This document shows positions 1 to 12,076 of a stretch of DNA of 64,000 nt, in pieces; the first letter of the stretch is position 1, and each line of letters starts with the position of its first letter. This DNA is from Adiantum capillus-veneris. Lineage: Eukaryota; Streptophyta; Polypodiopsida; Polypodiales; Pteridaceae. The notes under the pieces are model-generated. The model made no database searches. It saw only the letters and a list, made by a program, of their open reading frames with translations, and was not told where the DNA came from. Where the stretch lies: contig CM043953.1 of the NCBI GenBank assembly GCA_014529385.2, forward strand, positions 112,722,549 to 112,786,548, written 5' to 3'. Both the position numbers and the translations under genes were made by a program.

Positions 1-961
1 TGGAGTAGGTGATGAGCTCTCCATTAAAGCTTGGGAGGAGATAGAGTATTTTCCCTTCACACATGGTCAAGTGTGAGAGTGTGTGTGTCAATGCCAAGCA
101 AAAATCAGCCCCCTCTCTCTCTTGGGCGAGCCCTAGCTGCTAAGTTAGTCTGGCTTTTGCCTCATTGGACCTCCCCAGGTCAAGCCAATAGGGATTAAGC
201 AGCATAAGTGATAGCCTTCTGACATGTGTCCCCCTTTCCCCTTTTGTGAGAGCTTTAGATAATTAAATAATTAAACTAAACTCTCATTGGACCCCTTTGC
301 CTCCTGGCCAATAGGAATCAGGCAAGCCATGGGGCTCCTGAATGCTTATTGGACCCCTTGGGAGACTGCCCAATAGTCTTCTAGGACACTTAATTCTTAT
401 TGGTTTCTTTTATTAAATGTTTTTAAATTAATTAAACTAGATTTACTCTAGCCTAATTCTCATTGGTCCACTTCAAGGGTCTTCCAATAGGAATTGGGCA
501 TACCTTGTGGGCATCTGGCCTAGGGAGCTGACATGTGTCCCTCATTCCCTTTGTGTAAAGGGAGCCTGTGTGTGTGTGTGTGGCTTTCTCTCTCATCCCC
601 TAGCTTTGGGGCTCGCCCCCTCCCATGTAGGGATGTAGAAAGACTTTTTGGGCACACACTAAGCATCCAATTTTCCCTAAGGTTGACCTTTGGACACAAC
701 CTTTGAATTTTGGAACCTTAGCATTTTGGAAGTCTTAATGGGCTGAACCTTAGGGTCTTTTTAGCCCGTTGTTTCACATGGCTCTTTTGCAGATGGCCCC
801 CCCTTTGGATCCCTATTTTCCCTCCTTTGGATCCCTACTGTGGCCGGTCTGCTAACTTAACCAATATTCTAGCTTTTTCTCCCTTGGCACTTCCCCACAT
901 TAAATGATCAGTTTAATATGAGAAAATCATTTAGGAGAATTAGATATTGATTATTATGACA
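1..961 (-). mobile_element. LTR, right-hand part (3' LTR of element F)
   Basis: This is the right-hand 961 bp of a long terminal repeat cut by the window edge. It ends in ...attatgaca and is about 98% identical to 61982-62942 (about 17 differences by eye). It is only about 80% similar to the LTR at 2754-4314. The purine-rich tract directly right of it, read on the minus strand, suggests it is the 3' LTR of a minus-strand element whose internal region is 962-2753. Confidence 0.8.
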
Positions 962-981
962 GTCTTCCCCATTCCTCCCAG
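962..981 (-). other. Polypurine tract of element F
   Basis: Read on the minus strand this is ctgggaggaatggggaagac, directly before the LTR start tgtcataatc. A purine-rich tract at this place primes plus-strand DNA synthesis in LTR retrotransposons, so it fixes the element's orientation as minus. Confidence 0.5.
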
Positions 982-2102
982 ATTTCTTTTGTAGCAATGG
1001 CTATACCCACCCACACAAGTATGGCCATATTCTTGACTCCTTTGTACTCTGGTGGTAAGGTGGTGTTTCCTTCTTTCCCTTCACAATAATCACCCACCTT
1101 GTTCATTGATACAAGTTTTTCTTATGGTTTCTCAGGTTGAGTTTTATCCCCATTTTCATTCACAAGAATATCTTGAGGAGGGAATTTCAACCCCATCTTT
1201 TTCAAATTTTTGTCCATATGGCCCCATATGTGATCTGATCTTCAGAAGTTATGCGACAAGAATGGTGCATTTGATAGAATATGGCATCAATTTGTGGAGG
1301 CTTTTTGTGTCCATTATCTGTCGAGATGGACTCCATTGAGATGGACAAACCCTCACCTCTATTTTGTCTCATGCTCCCCTAGAAAAGACGGTAGAGTCCT
1401 CAATGTCCCACATTTACTCTTTGCACATACTACTTCCATCCTTGCATCTCTGTACGATGATTGTATATCCCCTAGATAAATCTCATAGTCCATGTTGATT
1501 TTTGGGATTGGTGCTGATTCTAAAGTGGCACTACCATCTTTCGGGTTTTTGATTTCCTCCCACAAGGATTATGGCCATGGCTCGCCCAGTTCAAGAATTG
1601 GCAACCACCCTTGTATCTAATGGTGTTTTGCTCCCTAGTTTAGTTGGCTCACCAATTTTGTTTTCTTTATGTTCACTTTCATCATCCTTTCCATGTATAG
1701 GTACTACTTGTTCAAGAATCTTCAATATTTTTGGCTGCATTAGAGCTTGGGTTGTCTCTATGAGCCATTTACACATTTCTAGCCATTTTGTCTCCACTTC
1801 TGGCTACGGATACATCAGCCATCTTTTTTCTAATGTTTGGCTACTTTTGAGTCTCACCTTGTAGGCTGGCATCTTGGCATCTAAGTGCTCATTCATTATT
1901 TTTAATTAATATTGAACCACCATATAAGGTTGTCTCCCATGACTTTTACTTTGTTATCTTGCCCACACTTGAGTTTTTTTTCTTATTTGGTGTAATTTTA
2001 TCTCCAGGACCATCTTTTCTCTTGTCCTTTTTGCTTTCATTTTATCTTATTTCACTTTCTATGATTTATATGAGTCCTTACCAACAAGATTTCAAACTCG
2101 GT
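982..2102 (-). other. Non-coding or decayed internal region of element F
   Basis: Only short minus-strand reading frames broken by many stops are present. I recognise no protease, RT or integrase motif. It is most simply the decayed internal part of element F between its gag-like ORF and its 3' LTR, so F looks non-autonomous or strongly deleted. Confidence 0.4.
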
Positions 2103-2750
2103 TTATTCACGAGGTTTTGACTCCTCTACTTTTGGCTTGTATTTTACTGCTTCCTGAGCTTGAGCTCTAGTCACTACATTGCCATGAGTTGTCGGCTTTG
2201 ACTTGGATACGTTAGAACAAGGAAAAACCCCAATGAAGTTCACAACATCTTTTCCCTTATTTTCTCGGTTCTTTACACACTGCTGGATCAGGTATTCCTT
2301 TCCACAAAATTCACAAAATCCAAATATTTTTGTTCTTTCACACTTGTGTGGACAAAATTGTACCCAGTGGTTACCTCCACATTCATAGCATGGACCTTCT
2401 AGCTGAGTGGCTAGTGGTGCCCCTATTGGGTATCTTGTCCTACGAGGATATCCTCTAGGTTTGTAATTTTGGTTCGCAGTGAACATGAGCGTGTTCTCGT
2501 CCATTGTATATTGGTTTGTCAGTGGTTGATCTATGTATGAAGGTTCTATAGCCTCATCTGAGCTTACCCAGAAATTGCATGCCTCCATGGTATATGTTAA
2601 TCCTTCATGGTCTCTCTCGTGAGTTTCCACTAGTTCTTCATAATAAGCCATTGGTGGAACCATCTGTTGACTCACGAGCGGTTGTATTGGTTGCATGCAT
2701 TGAACAATTAATCTATTTTTTTGAGGTAAAGGTGGTTGATGGCCCAACAC
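2103..2750 (-). pseudogene. Gag-like zinc-knuckle fragment of element F
   Basis: A 215-codon open frame runs from the edge of the LTR at 2754. Near residue 120 it has CYECGGNHWVQFC, close to a retroviral CCHC knuckle (CX2CX3HX4C). About 27 residues later CEFCGKEYLIQQC keeps three cysteines. A basic stretch and VVTRAQAQ follow. Such knuckles bind RNA in the nucleocapsid part of Gag. The 5' part is missing because element E's LTR interrupts the frame at 2754. No usual start codon context is visible, so this is the C-terminal half of a Gag. Assignment to a named gypsy lineage is not possible from this fragment. Confidence 0.55.
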
Positions 2751-2753
2751 AGG

Positions 2754-4314
2754 TGTAACATTTAATGGTCTAGTAACTTATGTGTAATGGAAATTAATAA
2801 AGACGTGTTGAGAATTTCATTAAGACTAGATTCCTAACGAGCATAGCAAGAGTGCTTTGATGGAGAGAGCAACAAAAGCATAATACCTAGTTAGATAGGC
2901 ATGAACAATACTTCAAAAAGAGATAGAAATTGAGCTATTGACAACAGTTGAGGACCAGATTTACATGGAGTTGGCGGTCCTCAGGCTTTGTATTACAGGT
3001 TTCCCCCATCAAGGGAGACATTTTACAATACAATACTTTATGTTCCTTCAATAACTTGCTGGTGCAATAAATATGGAAGCTTCAAGCACCAAGCTTACAC
3101 TTGAAAAAACAACATCAATTCCCTCACGGTCTCAGACCCAAGACCTCACACACCTTCAAAGATGGTGAGAGATATCGGGGTATGAGAGTAGATCAAGAGG
3201 AAGAAGGAGTATTCTTACGAGAAATAAGTATGTCTCCTCACATAATCACTCTTAATAGCTTAGCATATCTTAGCACTTAGCATGGTAGAGGATATGAGCA
3301 TGCATTGGAGCTTGGATCTTGGTTGGATTTGCATCACAAAGCCAAGAGTTGTTGGTGTAGGCCTCCCTTCTCACAACCTTGGAGTAGATGATGAGCTTTC
3401 CATTAAAGCTTGAGAAGGAGATAGTCTTCTTTACCTCACACATGAGACTGCGTTAGTGTGTGTGTGATAATGCTTTGCAAAAATCATCCCCCTCTCTCTC
3501 TTGGTCGACCCCTCTTATTTTTTGCTCATGCTGGCATCCTGTTGGCCCCTACAAAGCTTAGCCAATGATAATTAAGAAGCATAAGTGATAGCCTTGTGAC
3601 ATGTGTCCCCCTTTCGCCTTTTGTGAGAGCCTTAGGTATTTAAATAATGCAATTAAACTCTCATTGGACCTCTTAGTATTCTGTCCAATAGGAATAAAGC
3701 AAGCCATTGGGCTACTGAATGCTCATTGGACCCCTTGGGAGACTGTCCTCTAGATAGATTAATTTCTATAGGTTCTTTTATCAAGCGTTTTTAAACGAAT
3801 TAAACTAAATTTTCTCTAGCCCACTTCTCATTGGTCCACCTCTATGGCCATCTAATAGGATTTGAATGCACCTTGGGGGCAACTGGGCTAGGGAGTCGAC
3901 ATGTGTCCACTATGCCCTTTGTGTAAAGGGATCTTGCAAGAGTGTGTGTATGTTTCTCTCTCATCACCTACATATAAGGCTCGCCCCTTCCTAAATAGGG
4001 ATGTGGGAAGACTTTTGTGTCTTCCCACAAGCATCCAATTTACCCTAAGGCTTGACCATTGGACATTACCTTAGCATTTTGGAAGTCTTAATGGGCTGAA
4101 CCTTAGGGTCTTTGAAGCCCATTGATGCACATTGCTCTTTTGTAGATGGCCCCCCCTTTGGATCCCTATTTTCCCTCCTTTGGATGCCTATTGTGAGCAG
4201 TTTGTCAGCCTAACAGATATTTTAGCTTTTTCTCCTTTGGTACTTTCCCATATTAAATGATCAGTTTAACATGAGAAAATAATTTATAAGAATTAGATAT
4301 TAGTTATTATGACA
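2754..4314 (-). mobile_element. 3' LTR of gypsy element E
   Basis: A complete LTR of about 1561 bp starts tgtaacattt and ends attatgaca. It is homologous to 61350-62942 along its whole length but clearly more diverged (roughly 80%). On the minus strand it is preceded by a purine tract and by the integrase end of E. The left flank (acagg) has no partner nearby because E's 5' LTR is missing. Confidence 0.8.
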
Positions 4315-4328
4315 TTACCTCTCTCTTG
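4315..4328 (-). other. Polypurine tract of element E
   Basis: Read on the minus strand this is caagagagaggtaa, directly followed by the LTR start tgtcataataac. Its position and purine content fit the plus-strand primer of a minus-oriented element. Confidence 0.5.
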
Positions 4329-4634
4329 AAATCATAGTTGTCCTTGACTATGAGGTAGAGATGATAAAGCCTAGTGATTGAGAGCCTAAGCTGCTACAAG
4401 CATGTCTATGCATTAGTCCTATCAATCTTCCATAGTAGAGTGACAAGCTCTACTTGGTGTTTGGAAGACGTCGTCTCCACAAACTTGATCCTAAGCATGC
4501 ATACTTCTTAACATTTGTGCACAATAAGGAAAAAGAGAGTCTTATAAGACAAAAACTTTGTTCATTCTAAATATTTTTACATTTGCTTACTCTAGGGAAG
4601 CATTGTAAGCATTGACAAGGTTTAGGTTATCCTT

Positions 4635-5458
4635 TCATTGTATGCCCTGCATCCATCTAGCATCTTCATGCATCCATCTAGCATCTTCAAAAGGATAGTT
4701 CTTAAACTTAATAAGATACCATCGGATACTCTTACTGCCTCTCAATACCTTGTCTTCATGTCGAACAATGGACTCGGGCTGCAGCATCTCTTCTTGGTCC
4801 TTGATCTCTGGTGGGTCTTCAATAGTTGGTTCTTGAGGTGGCTCTCCTTTGTAAGGCTTTAGTAGGCTCACATGGAAAGCATTGTGTATGAGCCAATGAC
4901 TGGGTAACTTGAGTTGATAGGCCATATCATTGATTGGTCTAAGAATCTGAAAGGGACCATAGTACCTTTTTGCTAATTTAGCATAGTACTTTTGGTATCC
5001 CGTAGGATTCTTGCCTGTCGTGTGCCTTAATCGAGCCTTGGAAATTTTAAGCAAGACCCAATAATTTTCTTTAAAGGCTTGGGCTCTCCTGTGCTTATCA
5101 GCAACAGCCTTTTGCCTTTGCTGTGAGATAGAGATAGCATCCTTAATCTTTTGTAAAGATTCTTGTAGGTCTCGGCTATACTCATCTATAGCGAAGATCT
5201 TTCCGTGTACCTTAAGTATCAGGGCACTTTTAGATCTTCCCTCAATTGCCTCGAAAGGTGCTTTTCCCGTGGAGGTATGTACATTATTATTGTAGGCATA
5301 CTCCCCTAAGGGTAAGTACTTCTCCCATTGGGATCTTTTATCTACTTTCGTTATGTAGGCTTTTAGTAGATCAAGAATTGCTAGGTTAGCTATTTCACTT
5401 TGGCCATCCGTTTGAGGGTGATAGGCCGAAGAGAATTTTAGCCTTACACTAATAACAC
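4635..5458 (-). pseudogene. Integrase C-terminal part with chromodomain, element E
   Basis: The frame matches the end of the integrase of element A (10547-12049). It starts at the third part of the catalytic core (YHPQTDGQSEIAN, with the last acidic residue of the DDE triad). It continues through the C-terminal domain (RYYGPFQIL, WLIHNAFHVSLLKPYKG) and ends in a chromodomain-like tail (WYLIKFKNYPFEDARWM), which in chromoviruses directs insertion to chromatin marks. The first two catalytic acids are missing because of an internal deletion ending near 5459. A 21-bp tandem duplication (4649-4690) repeats seven residues at the very end. Non-functional. Confidence 0.85.
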
Positions 5459-6145
5459 GGGTGAACAAAATGGAGATGAGCTAGGCGTAACCATTCCCTT
5501 CTCAACTAACTCATGCACTTGCCGCATAATCTCCTCTTGTTGGAGCTTGAGAAACTCTATAAGGAGGTTTAGTGAACTTCCTAGAAGAAGTTCAATTGCA
5601 TGGACGTAATTGTCTTGTTTAGGAGGTAGTTCACAAGGGATGTGGACAATAAAAACATCTTGAAATCCCTTGAGAAAATTGGATAACTCTAATTCCTTGT
5701 GATTGTTTATATTTTCTTTTGCTAAAGCATTAGGTTCATTTTGAGAATCTTCAACAAAAATCATGTACACGGAAATAGAGCTCTTTATTGACTTATTGAA
5801 AGCTTGCATATGTACAATGGGTATGGTGTTACCCAACTTCTTAGCATCTATATACATATCTTTTTCCCTGAACCTAAAGTAGATTTGCCTATCAAGGAAT
5901 TTAACATTGGTAGCCATGTGACCAAACCATTGTGCCCCTAGGATTATATCCTCATGCTTGAGAGGAGAGATAAAGAAGTCCTCCTTGTCCACATAGCTTT
6001 GGACATGGAGCCTCAATTTCCCAATTAAGGGAGTGACTGAGGCTTCTTGCCCCTTGAAAGCACCATTGGCGGGTAGGGCATCTCCCATCTCGTAGGCTTG
6101 GATACCTAGGTGTCCAACTCTGTGGATATGAACCTATGTGTAGAA
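5459..6145 (-). pseudogene. Protease to RT-start fragment, element E
   Basis: This reads colinearly with residues of element A encoded at 13036-13720: the region after the protease active site, the linker (FLKGFQDVFI) and the start of the RT domain (EEIMRQVHELVEKGM, SSPFCSPVLLV). It then jumps directly to integrase. Compared with A, about 1.8 kb coding for RT, RNase H and the integrase N-terminus is missing. Homology stops near 6145, before the protease active site, so E is also truncated at its 5' side and lacks gag, primer site and 5' LTR. Confidence 0.8.
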
Positions 6146-7521
6146 CTCGCCATCCGAGCAACACAACGGCCGCTACGAGTCCATCCTCCCCCTTTTACGC
6201 TCCTGCTCCTTGTCATTGGCCTGCTTGCCCTTTTTTCCCTTTCTTATTCAAACTAAAGAAACCCCTCTCTTTTTTTTTACTGCGGCTGGTCTTTGAGAGC
6301 CAAAGTCATATGTGTGGCCTTAACTTGTTGGGCGAAAACTCCCCCCTTTGGCTTACATAATTAATAAACAAAGATTTGTGAGGCACAACATGCTTTACTA
6401 ACAACCCTCGCCTACCCTGGCCATGTTGAACATATACGCAATCAATGCGGTCCAAGTGATAGCATTTTGGATGGGAAACCCACATTGGTTTCATGAGAGC
6501 ACCACATTAGGCATATATTTTGACTAAAGAACTAGTAGGCACAACATGCTTCACCATTAGCTCTTCCAAGCACAACATAATTTTCTGAGAAGCCTTAACC
6601 AACAATCTCATCATGCTTTATTTTTACCATGACAATGTTTTCCAAAAAGCTACTACAAGCATAGAGGAAAGCGTTTGGAGAAAAGCCTTCCATTTGCTTC
6701 CTTTTAAAATAAACAAAGTTTCCCCATGTTACAACTATGTTAGGCATGTACTACAATCAATGCATTCCATTATAGGAACCTCTTCAAGAGCCCTTTATGC
6801 TTTTGTGAGAGCATCACATTTAGCATACATATCGACCCAACCACCGCCAAGCTTAACATGTGGCTTACATCTCAAGCCAAATCATTATCAAGCTCCCATA
6901 GATAGCGACTAAAGCTTTGCCGAACACAACTTTTTCTTTGACAAATGCACTAACTGCATGTGGCATACAAATCAATCAAGGCATTGCCAAGCATCCACTT
7001 TCGTTGAGATATTCACCAAGCCAATGCCAAGCACAACATTAGTTGCATTCACATCAATTTTCTTTGGTCACAGATGTTCGAGATTGCAAAGAGAACCTAA
7101 TCGACCATAAGTTGAGCAGTTAAGGCTTGATTTGAGCCCTATAAAGCACATGTTGTAGCCCTTTTCAGGCACTAGCAATCCAAACCCTCTTAAACTTCAT
7201 TTAATTTATTGGCACACATCTCAAGATAGATCCAAGAACAATAAAATTGGCCTAAAAATACTTTTACTGTCCACATCTTCCTCGTTTGGACTCCCATTGG
7301 CGAGCTGCAAAGACAAGCATGGAGAGCGTGTTGAGCACTACACTTCAGGCCTTAAAATTTTCATTTTGATAGCATCTCTATATCCTATCCTACATGCATA
7401 AAACCTCATTTAATGGCCTTAAAACCCACAGCTAGCAAACATTCCAGTCATAACATAATCTATCATAGATCATAAGATTGTCAAAAGTCAAAATGCATAT
7501 CCCGTACCCGCAAAGTGGAAT
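6146..7521. other. Gene-free stretch with degenerate repeats
   Basis: No coding region is recognisable on either strand. The phrase aagcacaacat and variants recur. A block around 6360-6520 resembles 6707-6830 (taataaacaaag, atcaatgc, gagagca) at offsets of about 310-350 bp. This suggests an old tandem repeat or degraded mobile element. Confidence 0.4.
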
Positions 7522-7912
7522 GACAACGGTACCTCTTATGGAGTTGGGTATTCAATTTACTTATTGATTTATTTGGTGCCAAAAATTTGAGGCCCCTCTT
7601 TACACTTTTTTTCATCGGTCGTACCTATCACTTATCGTATGACCCTTCATAGGGTGGGTTATCACTAAATTTGTACAATGGAGAGCTATATAGGCTTATT
7701 GGATAATAAATACAACACCATATAAAAATGATTCACCAAGAATTATTATTTTATTGCCCACACCTTCTCCTCAATTCATAGAGTTCCAATCTACATAGCA
7801 TCAACTTACTATTAGTGAAAAATAAAGAAATCAAATTGATTAACCATTACATACAATCTATCCCAATGGTAATATTAACCACATACAGTAGGAGGTGCCC
7901 AATATCATAACA
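7522..7912 (-). mobile_element. Truncated 3' LTR of gypsy element B
   Basis: The sequence from ggtacctctt to atcataaca is homologous to the right-hand part of element C's LTRs (17597-17983), including the shared block ggtgccaaaaa..gaggcccctc. Its left portion is missing. Next to it, read on the minus strand, lies the purine tract tagtgggaggga, so it is B's 3' LTR. It is far more diverged from C's LTR than the two C LTRs are from each other. Confidence 0.8.
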
Positions 7913-10527
7913 TCCCTCCCACTAGGGATAGCAACTCTCCTTAGTTTCTCAATAAAAAATCAATTGGACCGTGAGTTGATCAAAAGTGTTGAGAAGATAT
8001 GAAAAGTTCCTAGAAAAATATTTTCAGGCATCCATTTGGTATCTTCTCTAGGGTGGCCTTTAAAAGTTAATTAAAGATAGCAATTATAAACTATGCCAGT
8101 GTGTGTGGTGGTGGTCTCATGATCAAATATTTGTACGAGAATGAGTTGTTTTTCTTGATCTACAAGTGAAGGAGGATCCTCATAAATATGATGTGTAAGT
8201 AGGGGTCCTTGGAAGGGTAGTAAAAGACTAATGTAGAAGGCATTGTGAATACGTCAATGTAAGGGTAAATCTCAATGAAATGAAACATCTTCAATAACAA
8301 CAAAAATCTTTAAAGGACCATAAAAACATGGAGCAAGATTTACAAAAACATTGGTGTCAATACTTTTACTCGCTTTTCAATTCAAACCATAACATAATCA
8401 CCTTCCTTAATCTCATGTACCTTGCAATGTTTATTAGCATGCTTAGTATAAAGTTCTTATGAATGCTTGATAGCAAAATAAACACTTGCATAAATGTCAT
8501 AGAAATTTGCAATTAAACTATCCGCACCAGGTACAATATTAGAAAGATGTAAAGCAAGAGTAGGAAGATAATGAGCATTTACAATTTCAAATAGACATTT
8601 ACCAATAGCAGAGTGAGTGGTATTGTTATAGGAAAATTGTAAAATGCTGATAATCATCCCATTTCTTTGGTTGAGAAGCAACCTAAGCTTTCATTAAATC
8701 AATGATAGTATGATCAGTTACTTTTGTTTAATCATTAAACTTAGGATGAAATGAAAAAGTAAAATAGGTGTAGTACAAAGATATGAAAAAATTGTAGTCC
8801 AAAAAGCACTACAAAATTTGGAATCTCAATCAGATACTATGACCTTATGTAAACCATGATGTGGAAAGACAACTTTAAGAAAGCAAAGTGCAACTTTTTG
8901 TGATGTAAGAGTTTTCTTTAAAGGAATGAAGCATGCTTGTTTAGAGAAACAATCAATGATAGTCCAACTCATATCATGTTTGTGGATAGTGAGTGAAAAA
9001 CTAGTAACAAAATCCATAAAAAAGTGTTCCCAAGGTTTTTCAAGAATGGAGAGAGGGTGTAAAAATTATAATTTTTTAATGTATTATCAATTTAATATTT
9101 TCGAAAATCAAACAAGAAACATACTACTTAACATCACTTTTCATAGTAGACCAAAAAACATCATTGCAAAAGTTTTGAAATATATAGAAAACCCTTTGTG
9201 GCCAGCATAGGGCAGTTTGTACAACTCTTCAATGAGTAAAAGACCAAAAGGTTTTGTGTCACCCAATTTTTGTTTTAAATAAAAAAGTTATTCTTGAATA
9301 GTGTAGTCCAAAAATGCGTGCACAGATATGTCAAGCATATGCAACCATGTTGTTTTGAAATCATCATCTTGTGCATAAGTATCATACATAGAATCAAATG
9401 AAGTACCCATAATGGTTAATAGATTATTAAGAGAGGGTCTTTGACTCAAAGAGTCACCTACAACATTTTCTTTTCCAAATCGGTATTAAATGTTGGCTTG
9501 AAAACTTTGAATGAAGGCAGCTCTGTCAATATGAATATCATCTATTAAGGGTTGAGATATTAAATACTTAATACTTTGTTGATCAGTTTTGAATCAACAT
9601 CCATTTAATAATGCTTTCAAATCTTTAAAACATGTACTAGAACAATTAATTCTTTGTCATATATACTAAGTTTGGATTCAAAAGTGTTAAATTTACAACT
9701 CTCAAAGTCGAGTGAATGATTATCTTGAATAAGAACTACAGTATTATCTTTTCCACTAGCATAAGTGACTACAACAAAGAATGGTCTATAAAAATAAGGC
9801 AATTGTAATACATGTGAATTAGTTAAAGCATTTTTTAGTGCAATTAATGAGCTTTCTTGTAGATCATTCCATGCATAAGGAGTCAACAAGAAAGTCAAAT
9901 ATTGAGATTTATAACCAAAATTACGAGCAAACTTTTTGTAATAACTGCAATGACCAATGAAAGAACAAAGCTCTTGTAAATATTTGGATCTAGGTCATGG
10001 ATAGCTTCAATTTTCTTTGGGTCAACATGAATTCCCTTGCTGCTCGATACAATGTGTCCCAAATATTGAGTTTTGGACTTGGAAAATTGAACTTTTTGGA
10101 GGTTCAAATACAAGCGGTTTTGTGAAAATAGATCAAATACATGTGAAAATGTTTTTTATAATTTTTTAAAAACTTACTAAACACTAGAATATTGTCAAAG
10201 AATACAATGACAAAATCCTAATGGTTGATAAAAATCATGTTCATCATATGTGTAAAGGTGGCTGGTTCATTTGTCAAACTAAATGGCATGACACGAAACT
10301 CGTAGTACCCAGTTTGTGTCTTGAATGTAGTTTTGTAAACATTCTCCTTAAAAATTTTGACTTGATGTTACCACGATTTAAGTTCAATTCTAATAAAAAT
10401 ATTCCCCTTTTAGTTTTTCTAGCAGATCGACTCTGGGAATAGAAAACCTATTCCTAATGATAATCTTGTTTAAAGTCATGTAGTCTCGATACACACACAA
10501 AAGGTTCTATTTTTCTTCTTAACAATA
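7913..10527 (-). pseudogene. Decayed pol (RT, RNase H, integrase) of gypsy element B
   Basis: On the minus strand this stretch is colinear with the pol of element C but full of stops and indels. From right to left come RT pieces up to 10500 (LGHIVSSSKGIHVDPKKIEAI at 9895-10113 without its 3' end), RNase H (9617-9898, with ELIVLVHVLKI), the integrase core (8826-9017, MDFVTSFSL and FPHHGLHKVIVSD) and the integrase C-terminal half (8457-8681, FSYNNTTHSAIGK). B is the oldest member of the nest. Its pol is cut at 10527 by element A and resumes as 17293-17331 and 24272-24702. Confidence 0.85.
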
Positions 10528-10552
10528 TGTAATGGAATTTGCCTATTCAATT
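10528..10552 (-). repeat. Remnant of the 3' LTR of element A
   Basis: The 25 bases are the same as the first 25 bases of A's other LTR (from 15642). They run straight into integrase coding sequence. About 1.6 kb of LTR and a few hundred bases of the internal 3' end (present in E at 4315-4735) have been deleted. Confidence 0.85.
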
Positions 10553-12076
10553 ACCATGTCGTAGTACCTTGTCTTCATGCCAAAGGACAACTTCGGGTTG
10601 TAGCACCTCTTCTTGGTCTTCAACTTCGGGAGGGTCTTCAATAATTGGTTCAGTTGGTGGCTCTCCTTTGTAGCTCTTAAGTAGGCTTACATGAAATGCA
10701 TTGTGTATAAGCCAATGGTTGGGCAACTTGAGTTGATAAGCCGTCTCATTGATGGGCTTCAAGATTTGGAAAGGACCATAGTATCTTTTTGCTAGTTTAG
10801 CATAATACTTTTGATGGCCCGTAGGATTTTTGCCCGTCGTTTGCCTTAATCGAGCCTTAGGAAACTTGAGTAAGACCCAATCATTTTCTTTGAACATTAA
10901 GGCTCTTCTGTGCTTATCAGCAGCAGCTTTTTGCCTTTGTTGAGAGATGGCTATAGCCTCCCTAATCTTTTGAAAAGATTCTTGTAGGTCACGGCTATAC
11001 TCATCGGCGGCGAAGATCTTCCCATGTACTTTGAGTAGCAAGGGACTTTTAGGTCTTCCCTCTATGATCTCGAAAGGTGCTTTCCCCGTAGAAGTATGTA
11101 CAGTATTATTGTAGGCATACTCTACTAGAGGTAAATACTTTTCCCATTGTGAGCGTTGATCTACTTCGGTAACAAAAGTCTTGAGTAGATCGAGTATCGT
11201 AAGATTGGCTATCTCACTTTGGCCATCCGTTTGTGGGTGATAGGCCGAAGAGAAATTCAATCTTGTTCCTAGATTTTCAAAGAGACCTTTCCAAAAATTA
11301 CTGGTCATTCTAGGATCTCTATCTGACACGATGGATGTGGGTAATCCATGGTGCTTGAAAATCTGAGATATAAAGAGAGTTGCCATTTGATGTGCCTTAA
11401 TAGTCTTTTTGACAGGAATAAAATGTGTTTGCTTGCTAAACCTGTCGACTATTGTCCATATTCCTGTATTCCCATGGATAGACTTGGGTAATCCAAAGAT
11501 GAAATCCATGGATATACTCTCCCATGGTGAATTTGGAATAGGCAATGGCTGGAGTAATCCAGGTTGCTTCCCTCTATCATACTTGGTCTTTTGGCATACT
11601 ACACATTTTGAAACATACTCTTGTATGTCCACTTTCATGGTAGGCCAATAGAAATACGTCTCTACTCCTCGGAGAGTAGGTTGAATACCTCTATGCCCTG
11701 CATATGGAGAAGCATGGGATTCATACATAACCTTCTCACGAAGGGAATGGGTAACACATAGCCTATTGCCGTGGAGAAGATAACCATCCTTCAAGGTGAA
11801 TGGTTCCTCTTTCTTCCCCAAAGCAAGGGCTGACATTATGTCTCTAAAGTCAGGGTCATTAGCATACTCATCTATCATAGAGGATAGATCATTGTGAGTA
11901 GCTATAGACACCGCATTAACTTTTGGTCGTCGTGAAAGTGCATCGGCAACTTGATTGTGCTTACCAGCTATGTGAGCAATATGGAAATTAAATTGCGAAA
12001 GAAAATTTGCCCACCTCATTTGTTTGTCGAAAAGCTTGGTTTGCGTCATGAAATACTTGAGACTTTGGTGGTCGGT
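10553..12076 (-). pseudogene. RNase H end and integrase of element A
   Basis: A 500-codon frame starts just after an in-frame TGA (12074-12076). It holds the RNase H end (HIAGKHNQVADALSRRP), the integrase zinc-binding region (HRG..., CVVCQK) and the integrase core. The three catalytic acids are in MDFIFGLP, VSDRDPRM and DGQSEIAN. The C-terminal domain (RYYGPFQIL, NAFHVSLLK) follows. Integrase inserts the cDNA into host DNA. The chromodomain part is cut off at 10553 by the deletion into the LTR. The TGA sits where a sense codon should join RNase H to this part and is one transition from CGA or TGG. Confidence 0.9.
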
